This document shows, in pieces, positions 54,392-63,391 of a DNA stretch of 64,000 nt (position 1 is the stretch's first letter; each line of letters opens with the position of its first letter). The notes below the pieces were generated by a model. That model did not search any database. It was given only the letters and a program-made list of their open reading frames with translations, and had not been told where the DNA came from. A program made the translations under genes and the position numbers. The DNA comes from Actinoallomurus sp963799975 (lineage in GTDB: Bacteria; Actinomycetota; Actinomycetes; Streptosporangiales; Streptosporangiaceae). The stretch spans positions 992,001-1,056,000 of the forward strand of contig CAWCZF010000006.1 in NCBI GenBank assembly GCA_963799975.1, written 5' to 3'.

Positions 54392-55204
54392 ATGACAGCC
54401 GAACACGTGACGGCACGCCAGTTCGTTGGTAAGGAGATCCGACTAGCGCGAGAGGCGAAAGGAATGAGCCGCGCCCAACTGGCGGCCAAGTTTCCTGTCT
54501 CGGAGTCCACCGTGCGCTGGTGGGAGTCCGGCCGCACCGTCCCCGCCGAGCAGTACCTGGACCAACTCATCGAGATCCTGGGCCTCCCCGAGATGATCCG
54601 CCACATCCTGGACGACCTCGTCAGCAAGGAGGTAGCCCCCGAGTGGCTCGGAAAGTGGGTCAGCATCGAGGAGAAGTCGACCTCGTTGCTGACCTTCGTG
54701 TCGCTCGTGATTCCCGGCTTGTTGCAGACGGAAGAGTATGCCCGTGCCGTCTTACGACTCGGTAAGGAGTCACTGCTCGGCATAGAAGAGAAGGTCGGTG
54801 AGCGTCTGAAGCGGCAGCGTGTCCTAACGCGTGAAGAACCACCGCTGTATCATGCAATCCTCGATGAGGCAGCGATCAGCCGCCCGGTCGGTAGCTCCAA
54901 GATCATGCGTGACCAGTTGATGCACGTGATAAGCATGGCCGAGCAGACGGAGATGCTCATTCTTCAAGTCATCCCCTTCCAGGCCGGCGGACACGCCGGG
55001 TTCGCGGGTGGGTCTCTGGAGATAGCGAGCTTCGACGGTATGGAGGTCGCCTATGTGGACAATGCGCTACGTGGTGACGTCGTTGAGAAGCCCGAGGACG
55101 TCGCCGTCATTCGTAGGCTTTGGCAGAAGCTGAGTGCCAAGGCGCTCCCGGAAGGCGAATCAGCCCAACTCATCAAGGAAGCAGCAGAGAAATGGGTAAC
55201 TTGA
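54392..55204 (+). CDS. XRE-family helix-turn-helix protein with DUF5753 domain
   Basis: The 270-residue protein begins with an XRE domain (VGKEIRLAREAKGMSRAQLAAKFPVSESTVRWWESGR). From about residue 90 it carries the DUF5753 domain (VIPGLLQTEEYARAVLR, ILDEAAISRPVG, ILQVIPFQAGGHAG). These actinomycete-specific regulators are encoded with DUF397 partners and influence development and antibiotic production. ATG 54392 is chosen over 54347 because GGAGGG lies upstream at a plausible distance. Its stop overlaps the first DUF397-like ORF. Confidence 0.9.
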   Translation: MTAEHVTARQFVGKEIRLAREAKGMSRAQLAAKFPVSESTVRWWESGRTVPAEQYLDQLIEILGLPEMIRHILDDLVSKEVAPEWLGKWVSIEEKSTSLLTFVSLVIPGLLQTEEYARAVLRLGKESLLGIEEKVGERLKRQRVLTREEPPLYHAILDEAAISRPVGSSKIMRDQLMHVISMAEQTEMLILQVIPFQAGGHAGFAGGSLEIASFDGMEVAYVDNALRGDVVEKPEDVAVIRRLWQKLSAKALPEGESAQLIKEAAEKWVT

Positions 55205-55293
55205 GCTGGCGGAAGTCAATCCGCAGCACGAACAACGGCGGAAGTTGTGTTGAGGTGGCCGTCGCTGAGGGGAGTCACGAGAATCGTGGTTGA
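55192..55293 (+). CDS. Truncated DUF397 protein, copy 1
   Basis: A 33-residue frame starts at ATG 55192 inside the XRE gene end: LSWRKSIRSTNNGGSCVEVAVAE. It matches only the first half of DUF397 (usually 55-70 residues). The second half, with the conserved RDSKDPxGP and EWxAF motifs, is absent. The start overlaps the XRE stop by 13 bases, so translation would be coupled. Whether it is functional is unclear; the near copy downstream has the same ending. Confidence 0.5.
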   Translation: MGNLSWRKSIRSTNNGGSCVEVAVAEGSHENRG

Positions 55294-55378
55294 TCTGACC
55301 TGGCAGAAGTCCAGCCGCAGCACGAACAACGGCGGAAACTGCGTCGAGGTCGCCGTCGCGGACGAGCACGGCGAGTAG
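55286..55378 (+). CDS. Truncated DUF397 protein, copy 2
   Basis: A 30-residue frame from GTG 55286 reads LTWQKSSRSTNNGGNCVEVAVADEHGE and stops at TAG 55376. It overlaps copy 1 by eight bases and has GAGGGGAG upstream. It is a near duplicate of copy 1 at both DNA and protein level and again lacks the C-terminal half of DUF397. A terminator follows. Confidence 0.5.
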   Translation: MVDLTWQKSSRSTNNGGNCVEVAVADEHGE

Positions 55379-55390
55379 GCCCCTGGCCGA

Positions 55391-55425
55391 CGAGACCCCC
55401 GCGATGATCACGAGCGGGGGTCTCG
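55391..55425 (+). terminator. Terminator after the XRE-DUF397 operon
   Basis: A perfect 12-bp stem (CGAGACCCCCGC at 55391-55402 with 55414-55425) and an 11-base loop lie 12 bases after the second DUF397 stop. It is also placed to end the convergent minus-strand transcript. Confidence 0.75.
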
Positions 55426-55452
55426 GCGAGGCAGGTGACGCTCGACCAATGC

Positions 55453-56075
55453 CTACCGCCGGCTCCTGTATTCATCGCACCACGCGCCGAGTGCATCCGC
55501 CAGCACCCACGACAAGCTCCTCGGTCTGGGCGGCGTGGCGTTCGCGAAGGCCATGTCCACCTCGACGGTGAAGAAGTCTTCGGCCTCGTCGCCCGAGGTA
55601 ATCGCCCCTCGCGCGGCGCGTGTCTTCGCCCAGAACCGGTACATGTCGCGGCTGGCCATCAGATATCTCAGCGCACCGCGCAACTCGGCCAACTCGACTG
55701 TGTGCGCCTCGTAGGCGACCTTCTGAAGGTTGAGGATGAGGTTGCAGTAGCGGTCCTTCTTCGTCTCGGCCACACCCGGCGCTATGGGCGGCCAACCCCA
55801 GCCAGCTCACGGTCGTCGATGGCCATCTTGACGAGGTCGGTATGCAACTGCCGGAGCGCGATCTCACTACTCCGCTGCTGCTCCTCCCTCGTGATCGTCG
55901 ACTCCTCCCGCTGGTTCTGGAGTTCGCGCCCCTGGAGAAAGAGCGTCAGCGCGATCCCGATGAAGGCCACCCCCGGAGAAGAACACCCCAACAGGCTCCA
56001 GCGCCTGCCCTATCTGGGCCCACCGGTCCAACGCCACGCCTTGTCATCGACGCGCACCAGCAGAACGACAGGCAC
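55453..56075 (-). pseudogene. DUF6082-like membrane-anchored protein, frameshifted
   Basis: Read on the minus strand, pieces of one protein appear in successive frames: VPVVLLVRVDDKAW, WAQIGQALEPVGVFFSG, the membrane helix VAFIGIALTLFLQ, QQRSSEIALRQLHTDLVKMAIDD, then WPPIAPGVAETKKDRYCNLILN and a helical C-terminus with FWAKTRAARGAITSGDEAEDFF. The order and motifs match actinomycete DUF6082 proteins. Indels are needed at about 55787, 55975 and 56015. The start (GTG 56073-56075) is a guess. Function of DUF6082 is unknown; genes of this type are common beside XRE-DUF5753 regulators. Confidence 0.55.
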
Positions 56076-56277
56076 GCCGGAATATCGTTCTTGGCGGCGA
56101 TAAGCGTGTTGCGGGGGACCCTCACCACACGCTCGTCCGGAGCGCAGCGCGCGTCGAGAGTGCCCAGATCATGCACCTGGCACCGTCGTCCAGCTCCAGG
56201 ATGTCGGGAGAACCGCTGACACCGGGGGTGTTGCCAAGTTCGGCAGGAGTCTTGCCGAGACGCCGAACGACCTTCAT
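56075..56277 (-). pseudogene. Small XRE-associated protein, frameshifted
   Basis: ATG 56277 follows GACGAGGAG and encodes MKVVRRLGKTPAELGNTPGV with DILELDDG. The family sequence then continues one frame away (HDLGTLDARCAPDERVVRVPRNTLIAAKNDIPA). Similar 65-75-residue proteins accompany XRE/DUF6082 genes in other actinomycetes. One indel lies at about 56178 and the expected stop is not in frame, so the 3' boundary is approximate. Confidence 0.5.
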
Positions 56278-56418
56278 TCGATGCACTCCTCGTCGGCGGG
56301 AATCGAGGACACATCGAGCGTACATCGGTCGGCCGGACTCGGGCTCGCGTCTTGTACCGTCCGGCCGCGTGCCGATAATGCCTTGTCGGCTGCCTTGCGC
56401 ATCGCCGATGATCGGGCC

Positions 56419-57102
56419 ATGGCCACGTCCCGGCGAGCCGACGTCACTGATCGTTGGGAGCTTGCTCGGCGGGCGCTCGACGGGTACGTGAGTGGGCCTG
56501 ACGCTCCGATCCGGGCGACGGCGCGCGCGCTGGCGAAGGTCGATGACGCCGTGGCCGTAATGCTCGTCGAGGGCATCAGCGACCAGATCGCGCTGGAGAC
56601 GGCCGCCGTCTGTCGTGAAAGGGATCTCGCGGCGGAGCGGGTCGTGATCGTGCCGATCGGCGGGGCGCACGCGATCGGCCGCTTTCTGGCGCAGTGGGGT
56701 CCGCTGGGCGCACGTAAGCGGCTCGCCGGGCTGTGCGACCTGCGCGAGGAGGAGATCTTCCGTCGCGGGCTGGTCGCGGCGCAGGTCGGCTCACCCCGTA
56801 CGCGCGTCGAGATGGAGCGGCTCGGGTTCTACGTCTGCGAAGACGATCTGGAGGACGAGTTGATCCGTGCCGTCGGCTCCGCAGGAGTCGAGGAGCTGTT
56901 CGCCTCGCAAGGCGACCTCGGGTCGTTCCGCTCGTTGCAGAGTCAGCCCGCCTGGCGCGGACGGGAGCCCGAGGCGCAACTGCGCCGATACCTGGGCAGT
57001 GGCGCGCGCCGCAAGCTGCGGTACGCACGGCTGCTCGTCGAGGCGGCCGCCGAGCGGGACACCTTGCCCCGGCCGCTCGACGCGCTGCTCGCCGCCGTCT
57101 GA
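56419..57102 (+). CDS. Stand-alone TOPRIM-domain (OLD-like) protein
   Basis: The 227-residue protein has a short helical N-terminus (WELARRALDGYVSGP) and a TOPRIM domain with the acidic Glu in AVMLVEGISDQIALETAA and the acidic centre in LAGLCDLREEEIF. ELIRAVGSAGVEELFASQGDLGSFRSLQ follows, as in actinomycete TOPRIM nucleotidyltransferase/hydrolase proteins. Unlike OLD nucleases it lacks an ABC ATPase domain, and none is encoded nearby. A DNA-nicking role is inferred from the fold only. Confidence 0.8.
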   Translation: MATSRRADVTDRWELARRALDGYVSGPDAPIRATARALAKVDDAVAVMLVEGISDQIALETAAVCRERDLAAERVVIVPIGGAHAIGRFLAQWGPLGARKRLAGLCDLREEEIFRRGLVAAQVGSPRTRVEMERLGFYVCEDDLEDELIRAVGSAGVEELFASQGDLGSFRSLQSQPAWRGREPEAQLRRYLGSGARRKLRYARLLVEAAAERDTLPRPLDALLAAV

Positions 57103-57127
57103 CCCGCCGGGCCGCTCCTCCGCAAGC

Positions 57128-57914
57128 TTAGTCGCCGACCATGTCGACCAGGTCGGCGATCGAGTCCGTGACGCGTGACGGGCGGAACGGGAAGCGGTCG
57201 ACGTCACCCGCCTGGGTGACGCCCGTCAGGACCAGGATCGTGTACAGGCCCGCTTCCATGCCCGACACGACGTCGGTGTCCATCCGGTCGCCGATCATGG
57301 CGGTGGTCTCCGAGTGGCCGCCGACCGTGTTCAGCGCGCTGCGCATCATCAGCGGGTTCGGCTTGCCGACGAAGTACGGCGTCACGTTCGTCGCCTTGGT
57401 GATCAGCGCGGCGACCGCGCCGGTGGCCGGGAGGGAGCCGTCGGCGGACGGGCCGACCGGGTCGGGGTTCGTGGCGATGAAGCGTGCGCCGCGCGTCGAT
57501 CAGGCGGATCGCGCGGGTGATCGAGGTGAAGCTGTACGTCCGCGTCTCGCCCAGGACGACATAGTCCGGGTCGATGTCGGTCAGCACGTACCCCACCTCG
57601 TGCAGGGCGGTGGTCAGCCCGGACTCGCCGAGCACGTACGCCGAGCCGTGCGGGCGCTGGTCGTTCAGGAACTGGGCGGTCGCCAGCGCGGAGGTGTAGA
57701 TCGCGTCGACCGGCACCTCCAGCCCCGCCGCCCGCAGGCGTACGTGCAGGTCGCGTGGCGTGTAGATCGAATTGTTCGTCAGCACCAGGAACCGGCGGCC
57801 CGCCTCGGTCAGCCGCGGCAGGAACTCCCTGGCCCCGGGCACCGGACGGCCCTCGTGGACGAGTACGCCGTCCATGTCGGTCAACCAGCACTCGATCTGC
57901 TTGCGCTCGCTCAT
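57128..57914 (-). CDS. HAD-IIA family phosphatase, NagD-like (frameshifted)
   Basis: The protein starts MSERKQIECWLTDMDGVLV with the DxD nucleophile motif, continues with VLTNNS, and has the C-terminal Lys in YFVGKPNPLMM and the metal motif MIGDRMDTDVVSGMEAGLYTILVLTGV. A single extra base at about 57494 splits it after FTSITRAIRLIDA; the corrected length is about 261 residues. HAD-IIA enzymes dephosphorylate sugar phosphates or nucleotides. It lies 47 bases downstream of the SpoIIE/HATPase gene on the same strand. Confidence 0.87.
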
Positions 57915-57961
57915 ACCGGCCAATATCCCGCAGGCAGATGAACGGCGCGTACGCCGGGGGG

Positions 57962-59636
57962 TTACAGCGCGAGCTCGAACCAGACCGCCTTCCCGGCGGC
58001 GGTGTGGCTGGCTCCCCAGCGATGCGACATGCCGGCTGACGAGGTAGATGCCGCGCCCCGACTCGTCGTTGTCGCCCGGTTCGCACAGCACGGGCAGGTG
58101 GTGGTCGTCGTCGGTGACCTCGCACAGCAGCGTCTCGGTGCGCAGCAGCCGCATGGTGATCGGGCGCGTGGTGTAGCGGATGGCGTTGGTGACCAGCTCG
58201 GTCGCCAGCAGGGACGCGGCGTCGATCTGCTCGTCCAGGCCCCAGCCGGCGAGCGTGGTGGCGATCAGGCCGCGTACGTGCCGGGCGGCCTGCGCGTGCG
58301 GGCGCATGATCCAGTTGGCCACGCTCGCGCTCGGGATGCCGTCGAAGCGCGCGATCAGCAGGGCGACGTCGTCCTCGCGCTCGTCGGTGTGCATCGTGAG
58401 CAGGACGTTCTCGCACAGGTCGTCCGGGGTCGCCGAGACCTTCGTGAGGCTCTCACGCAGCGCGGTCAGGCCCTCGGTGAGGTCGTGCTCGCGCGACTCG
58501 ACCAGGCCGTCGGTGCACAGCGCGATCAGGCCGCCGTCCGGCGCGGGCACCTCGATCGTCTGGAACGACACGTTGCCGACGCCCAGGGGCACGCCGGCCG
58601 GCACGGGCACCAGTTCCGTACGGCCGTCCGGGTGCACGAACACCGGGGGCACGTGGCCGGCGTTGGCGATGGCACAGCGCCGCGCGACCGGGTCGTACAC
58701 GCAGTAGACGCACGTCGCGAGGTACTGCTCGCTGTACTGGCCGACGGTGTCCTCGAAGAGCTGGTCGAGGTGGCGCAGAACCTGGTCCGGCGGCGGGTCG
58801 AGGGCGGCGAGGGTGCGCACCGCCGTACGCAACTGGCCCATCGTGGCCGCGGACTGGACGCCGTGGCCCATCACGTCGCCGACCACGAGCGCGACGCGGC
58901 TGCCGGGCAGCGGGATCGCGTCGAACCAGTCGCCGCCGACCTGCGCGGCCGGGTTGCCCGGCAGGTAGCGGTAGGCGATCTCGACCCCCGGCAACCGTGG
59001 CGGATGCTTGGGCAGCATGCTGCGCTGCAACGCGTCGGCGACGCGCGCCTCACGCCGGTAGAGCAGCGCCTTGTGCACGCCCAGGGCCGCCTGGTCGACC
59101 ATGAGCGTCGCGGTCAGCACGTCGATCTCGTCGAAGCCGGGGCGTTCGGGGGAGCGGAGCAGGACGGCGAATCCGAGCATGTGCTGGCCCGCCCGCAGCG
59201 GCGCCACGATGACCGACCCCGGCGGCTCGGAGGACTGGAGGCAGTTCATGTCGTCGCGCTCGTGGTCCGGATCCGGCCACATCACGAGCTGGCCGCTCGC
59301 CATGGTCGAGGCGAACGGCCCGGTCAGGTCCGAGACCGACAGCTTGCCGACGAGCGTGTGGTCGCGCAGCCGCGCGTCGTCGGCGAACGCGACCTGCCGC
59401 AGGACGGCGTCCTCCGGCGCGCCGGGCAGCTCGGGCAGCTCGCCGTCGGTGAGCACCGCTTCGTACAGGTACGCGGCGGCGAGATCGGCGACGCGCGGCA
59501 CCGTCGTCTCGCACAGCGCGGTCACGACCTGGTCGAGGTCGAGGTCACCGCCGATGCGCACGGTCGCGGCGTGGAGGAAGGCAAGGTGTTCGTGTACCTC
59601 GGCGGACTCGGCCCGCCCGTGGCCCCGCCACTTCAC
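57962..59636 (-). CDS. GAF-SpoIIE phosphatase-HATPase switch protein (frameshifted)
   Basis: GTG 59636 starts a protein with a GAF domain (about 10-180), a SpoIIE/PP2C phosphatase domain (QVGGDWFDAIPLPGSRVALVVGDVMGHG; ALCTDGLVESR) and a C-terminal RsbW-like HATPase domain (LLATELVTNAIRY). It therefore contains both phosphatase and kinase activities of a partner-switching module in one chain. An extra base at about 58032 breaks the frame just before the true end (MSHRWGASHTAAGKAVWFELAL, stop TAA 57962-57964). Without correction the frame reads into the HAD gene and mimics an 810-residue fusion. Its start overlaps the methyltransferase stop. Confidence 0.88.
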
Positions 59637-60302
59637 CGACGGCCGTCACGGCGGCAGAAAAGGAACAGCTGCACTTCGGGCGGCAGCTCGGTGCTGGCCG
59701 GAGCATAGGAGAGGTGCCGCAGATCGATGACCTCGAATCCGGCCCGGGTCACGAGTTCTTGCAGCTCGCCACGGATATAGCCGGTGACGCGGACCGGGCT
59801 GCCGAGGAAATGGATCGGGGTGTCGTCGAGATCGGCCTCGACCATGCTGAGCAGAAAATGACCACCCGGCTCCAGCAGGTCGTGGATTCTCGCCAGTACG
59901 GGAGGGATCTCGGCGCGGGTGAGCATCAACAGGGAGAAGAATGCGACGACCGCCGCGAAATCTCCCAAAGAGGGATCTAGGTCGACGATGTCGAGGTGCC
60001 GGAATTCCGCCTCGGGCACGTCGCGGCGCGCCAGCCGGAGCATCTCCTCCGAGATGTCCAGGCCGATCACCTGATGTCCGGCATCGGTCGAACTGCCGCG
60101 CCGTCGGCGAGCCGGTGCCGCAGCCCGCGTCGAGCACCCGCGAACCTGGCGGCAGCCGCTCGATCAGCCACTCACCCGCCGCGATCTGCCCGTCCTTGTG
60201 CGGAAACGCCTCGTCGTAGTGTTCCCCGATGCGGTCGAACGCCCATGCCTGCGCGGCCTGCCGATCGGCGCGGAATCGCATAATGTCTGGGTCCTGTGTC
60301 AT
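59633..60302 (-). CDS. Class I SAM-dependent methyltransferase (frameshifted)
   Basis: ATG 60302 follows GAGGAGGG. The N-terminal half has FDRIGEHYDEAFPHKDGQ and the SAM motif VLDAGCGTGSPTARQF. A +1 frameshift at about 60089 follows, after which the same protein continues as DAGHQVIGLDISEEMLRLA (motif II), VAFFSLLMLTRAEIP and a C-terminal GFEVIDLRHLSYAP. Corrected length is about 222 residues. Substrate unknown. The stop overlaps the SpoIIE gene start (GTGA), so the two are translationally coupled, an odd partnership for a methyltransferase. Confidence 0.85.
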
Positions 60303-60470
60303 CAATCCATCCCTCCTCGCTCATTGGTTACACCCGAGCGCGAAGCCTATTCAACACGGATTCCGAACCAACCTCCGCAGAACCCCGGGTTACAAGCCTT
60401 GACAGAATTGGTATCCATTAGCGGTCGGTGAGGGAGAAGCCACCGCGCGCAGTGAAAGCGTCGCCCCGGA

Positions 60471-62076
60471 CTACTTGCGGTTGATGAGCCGCAGGACGTA
60501 CCGCATGCCGCGCTGAGGGGGGAGGGCCGAAAGGCGTCGCGAGCCGCGTACGTGCGGGGCGGCCCCGCAGGGCCACAGTGTTGCCCAGCCGCCAGCGCGC
60601 GGCCTCGGCCGGTCGCGCGGCGGCGACGACCGTCGCGGAGGCAAGCAGCCGTTCGTTCGTGGACTTGGCGAGGTCGCTGAGCCGGGCCGCCTCGTTGACC
60701 GGGTCGCCGATGACCGTGTACTCCAGCCGCTGTTCGGCGCCGATGTGACCCGCCACGACCTGGCCGGAGGAGACCCCGACGCCCGCGTGGAGCTGCGGCA
60801 GCGTCGTCCGCAGCCGCCGCGACAGCGCGCGCGCGGCGGCCAGGGCCTGCCCGGCCGGATCCTCGAGCGGCTGCGGCGCGCCGAAGATCGCCAGCGCGGC
60901 GTCGCCCTGGAACTTGTTGATCAGGCCGCCGTGCGCCGACACCACCTCGACCACGATGCCGAAGTAGGCGTTGAGCAGCGCGACGACCTCACCGGGCGGG
61001 CGGGTCGCGGCGAGCCGGGTCGAGCCCTTCAGGTCGGCGAAGATCACCGCGGCCTCGCAGACCTCGCCGCCGCCGAGCGCCACGCCGTGCTCCAGCGCGT
61101 GGCGTGCGACGTCCTCGCCGACGTGCCGCCCGAACAGGTCGCGTACGCGATCGTTCTCGCGGAGGCCGGCGGCCATGTGGTTGAACCCGGCCTGCAGGCC
61201 GCCCAGCTCGCTCGCGTCATAGACCGGCACCGACGCCCCGAGGTCGCCGCGCTCGATCCGCGCCAGCCCCTCGCGCACGGCGCGTACGGGATCGGCGACG
61301 GCACGCGCCGCGATGTAGGTGATCTGGAACCCGATGAGCAGCGCGACACCGCCGAGCACGAGGATCGTGACCGCGAGCTGGGTCAGTGACATCCCGGTCA
61401 CGACCAGGGCGGACAGGGCCGTGATGACCAGTCCGAGCAGGGGCACGGCGGTGCCGAGCGCCCAGGCGAGCATGGTCCGCGGCGTGATGCCGAACCAGCC
61501 GTCGTGCGACGCCGCACGCGCCGTCAGGACGACCGTCGCGATCGGCCGCAGGAGCCGCTCGGCGAGCAGGTAGACGATCGCGCACGTCGTGATGGCGCCG
61601 AGCAGCGTGATCATGCTCACCTTGAGCGCGAGCAGCGGCGAGAACACGAGGTCGATCGCGCCCCAGGCCACGGCGCCGAGGCCCCAGAGGGCGGCCTCCA
61701 TGGTCATCAGCCGGAGCGGCCCGCGCAGCACGGCGCGGCGCTCCGCCTCGCTGGGCTCGGCCTGGTGCCCGGCGAAGTCGCGCAGCGGCCGGAACAGCCG
61801 CATCCCCCACGCCACGCCGAACGGAGCGCCGAAGACGACGTAGGAGGAGAAGATGACCAGGTTGATGAGCCGGATGCGCTCGGGGTTGGCCAGACCGGGC
61901 GGATCGGGCATCACGAAGGTCGAGAACAGCAGGACGAACAGGGCGCCGCTGAGGTTCGCGCCGCCGACGGCGAGGATGAGCAGCCGTCGCGTACGGCGCT
62001 CGAGAACGGCACGGGAGGCGCCGGCCGGACCGTCGAGCCAGGCACGGAACCCCTCGGCCCGCATACCGGCGGCCAC
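60471..62076 (-). CDS. Membrane-bound class III adenylate/guanylate cyclase with HAMP domain (3' frameshift)
   Basis: About six membrane helices (residues 25-250) precede a HAMP linker (ADPVRAVREGLARIERGDLG) and a class III cyclase domain with metal Asp residues in AAVIFADLKGSTRLAA and NKFQGDAALAIFGAP, then EYTVIGDPVNEAARLSDLA. The domain order equals that of mycobacterial and streptomycete membrane adenylate cyclases. An extra C in a C-run near 60517-60522 shifts the last 20 codons; corrected, the protein ends MRYVLRLINRK at 60471. GTG 62076 has the best-spaced ribosome site (GGGAGG); ATG 62082 is the alternative. Product is cAMP or cGMP. Confidence 0.88.
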
Positions 62077-62283
62077 CGCCATCCCCTCCCAGCCAGGGAC
62101 ATTGGAGACACCAGTGTTCCCGAAACCAGGGCGCCACGTGCGACGATCCCGGTAAGGATGTCGAGGATACGGTTGGTGCGATACCGGACGACAGGGGCGC
62201 CACCCGTACGGGCTGAGCGCGGTTCGCTGGGGGACGGCCCGCATCGCGCGGTGCCTCCAGGCCGGACGTGGGACCGTTGGGGG

Positions 62284-63222
62284 ATGACGGCGAGGCGGCG
62301 GATGGGGCTCGGGCTGGCGGCGCTCGGCAGGCCCGCGTACATCAATCTCGGGCGGGACGGCGCGCTGCCCGCGGAGCGTACGGTCGGGGCGATGCGGGCG
62401 GCGACCTGGGCGGTGCTGGACTCCGCGTACGCGGCCGGGGTCCGCTGGGTGGACACGGCGCGGTCCTACGGACGGGCGGAGGAGTTCCTGGCCGGGTGGC
62501 TGGCGGACCGGGGCCACCGGGGTGTCACGGTCTCCAGCAAGTGGGGGTACGCCTACGTCGGCGGCTGGCGGGCCGACGCGGACGTGCACGAGGTGAAGGA
62601 GCACTCGCAGCGGAGGTTCGGCACCCAGCTCGCGGAGACGCGGGAGCTCCTCGGCGACTGGCTCGACGTCTACCAGGTCCACTCGCTCACGGCGGCCAGC
62701 GCGCTGTTCGACGACGCGGGGCTGCTCGACGCGCTCGGCGGCCTGGCCGCGTCGGGCGTACGTGTGGGGTTCTCCACGTCCGGGCCACGGCAGGCCGACA
62801 CCGTACGGCGGGCGCTCGCGCTGGAGGTGGACGGGCGGCGGCTGTTCAGCACCGTCCAGTCGACGTGGAACCTCCTCGAACCCTCCGTCGCCGCCGCCCT
62901 CGCCGAGGCGCACGAGGGCGGCGCGTACGTGATCGTGAAGGAGGGGCTCGCCAACGGCCGGCTCGCCGCGGAGCCGCCCACCCCGCTGCGGCGCGTGGCC
63001 GAGCGCCATGGGGCCGGGCCGGACGCGATCGCGCTCGCCGCGGCCCTCACCCAGCCGTGGGCGGACACCGTTCTGTCCGGCGCGGTGAGCACGGCGCAAC
63101 TCAATGGAAACCTCGACGCCGAGAAGATTGCCCTCAGAACGGACGAAATGGACGAACTTCGCGAGTTGGCCACCTCTCCGGACGCCTACTGGGCGGATCG
63201 CTCCGCACTGCCCTGGAACTGA
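62284..63222 (+). CDS. Aldo/keto reductase
   Basis: The 312-residue protein has the AKR catalytic tetrad in order: Asp and Tyr in WVDTARSYGRAEEFL, Lys in VSSKWGYAY and His in VYQVHSL. STSGPRQADTVRRAL and the C-terminal DTVLSGAVSTAQLNGNL (cofactor site) complete the barrel. It should reduce aldehydes or ketones with NADPH. ATG 62284 sits behind a weak GGGGG. Divergent from the cyclase with about 200 bases between, which probably hold both promoters. Confidence 0.9.
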   Translation: MTARRRMGLGLAALGRPAYINLGRDGALPAERTVGAMRAATWAVLDSAYAAGVRWVDTARSYGRAEEFLAGWLADRGHRGVTVSSKWGYAYVGGWRADADVHEVKEHSQRRFGTQLAETRELLGDWLDVYQVHSLTAASALFDDAGLLDALGGLAASGVRVGFSTSGPRQADTVRRALALEVDGRRLFSTVQSTWNLLEPSVAAALAEAHEGGAYVIVKEGLANGRLAAEPPTPLRRVAERHGAGPDAIALAAALTQPWADTVLSGAVSTAQLNGNLDAEKIALRTDEMDELRELATSPDAYWADRSALPWN

Positions 63223-63391
63223 GCCGTCCACCAGGTGAAACCCGTGCCGGGACGTCGGGCGATTGCCGGGACATGGTCGTTTTCAATGCGCGAACATGAC
63301 TATTGACGCCCCAGTAGCGATCCGCGACAGTCGGGGCCATTGAGACGAGGGACCCCGATGTCCGAGCGACGCCGTACGGAAGGCTCGATGC

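Noticed and set aside
57204..59636. True SpoIIE-HATPase-HAD fusion protein
   Set aside because: A one-base correction restores normal ends for both proteins; the join contains Arg-rich out-of-frame sequence.
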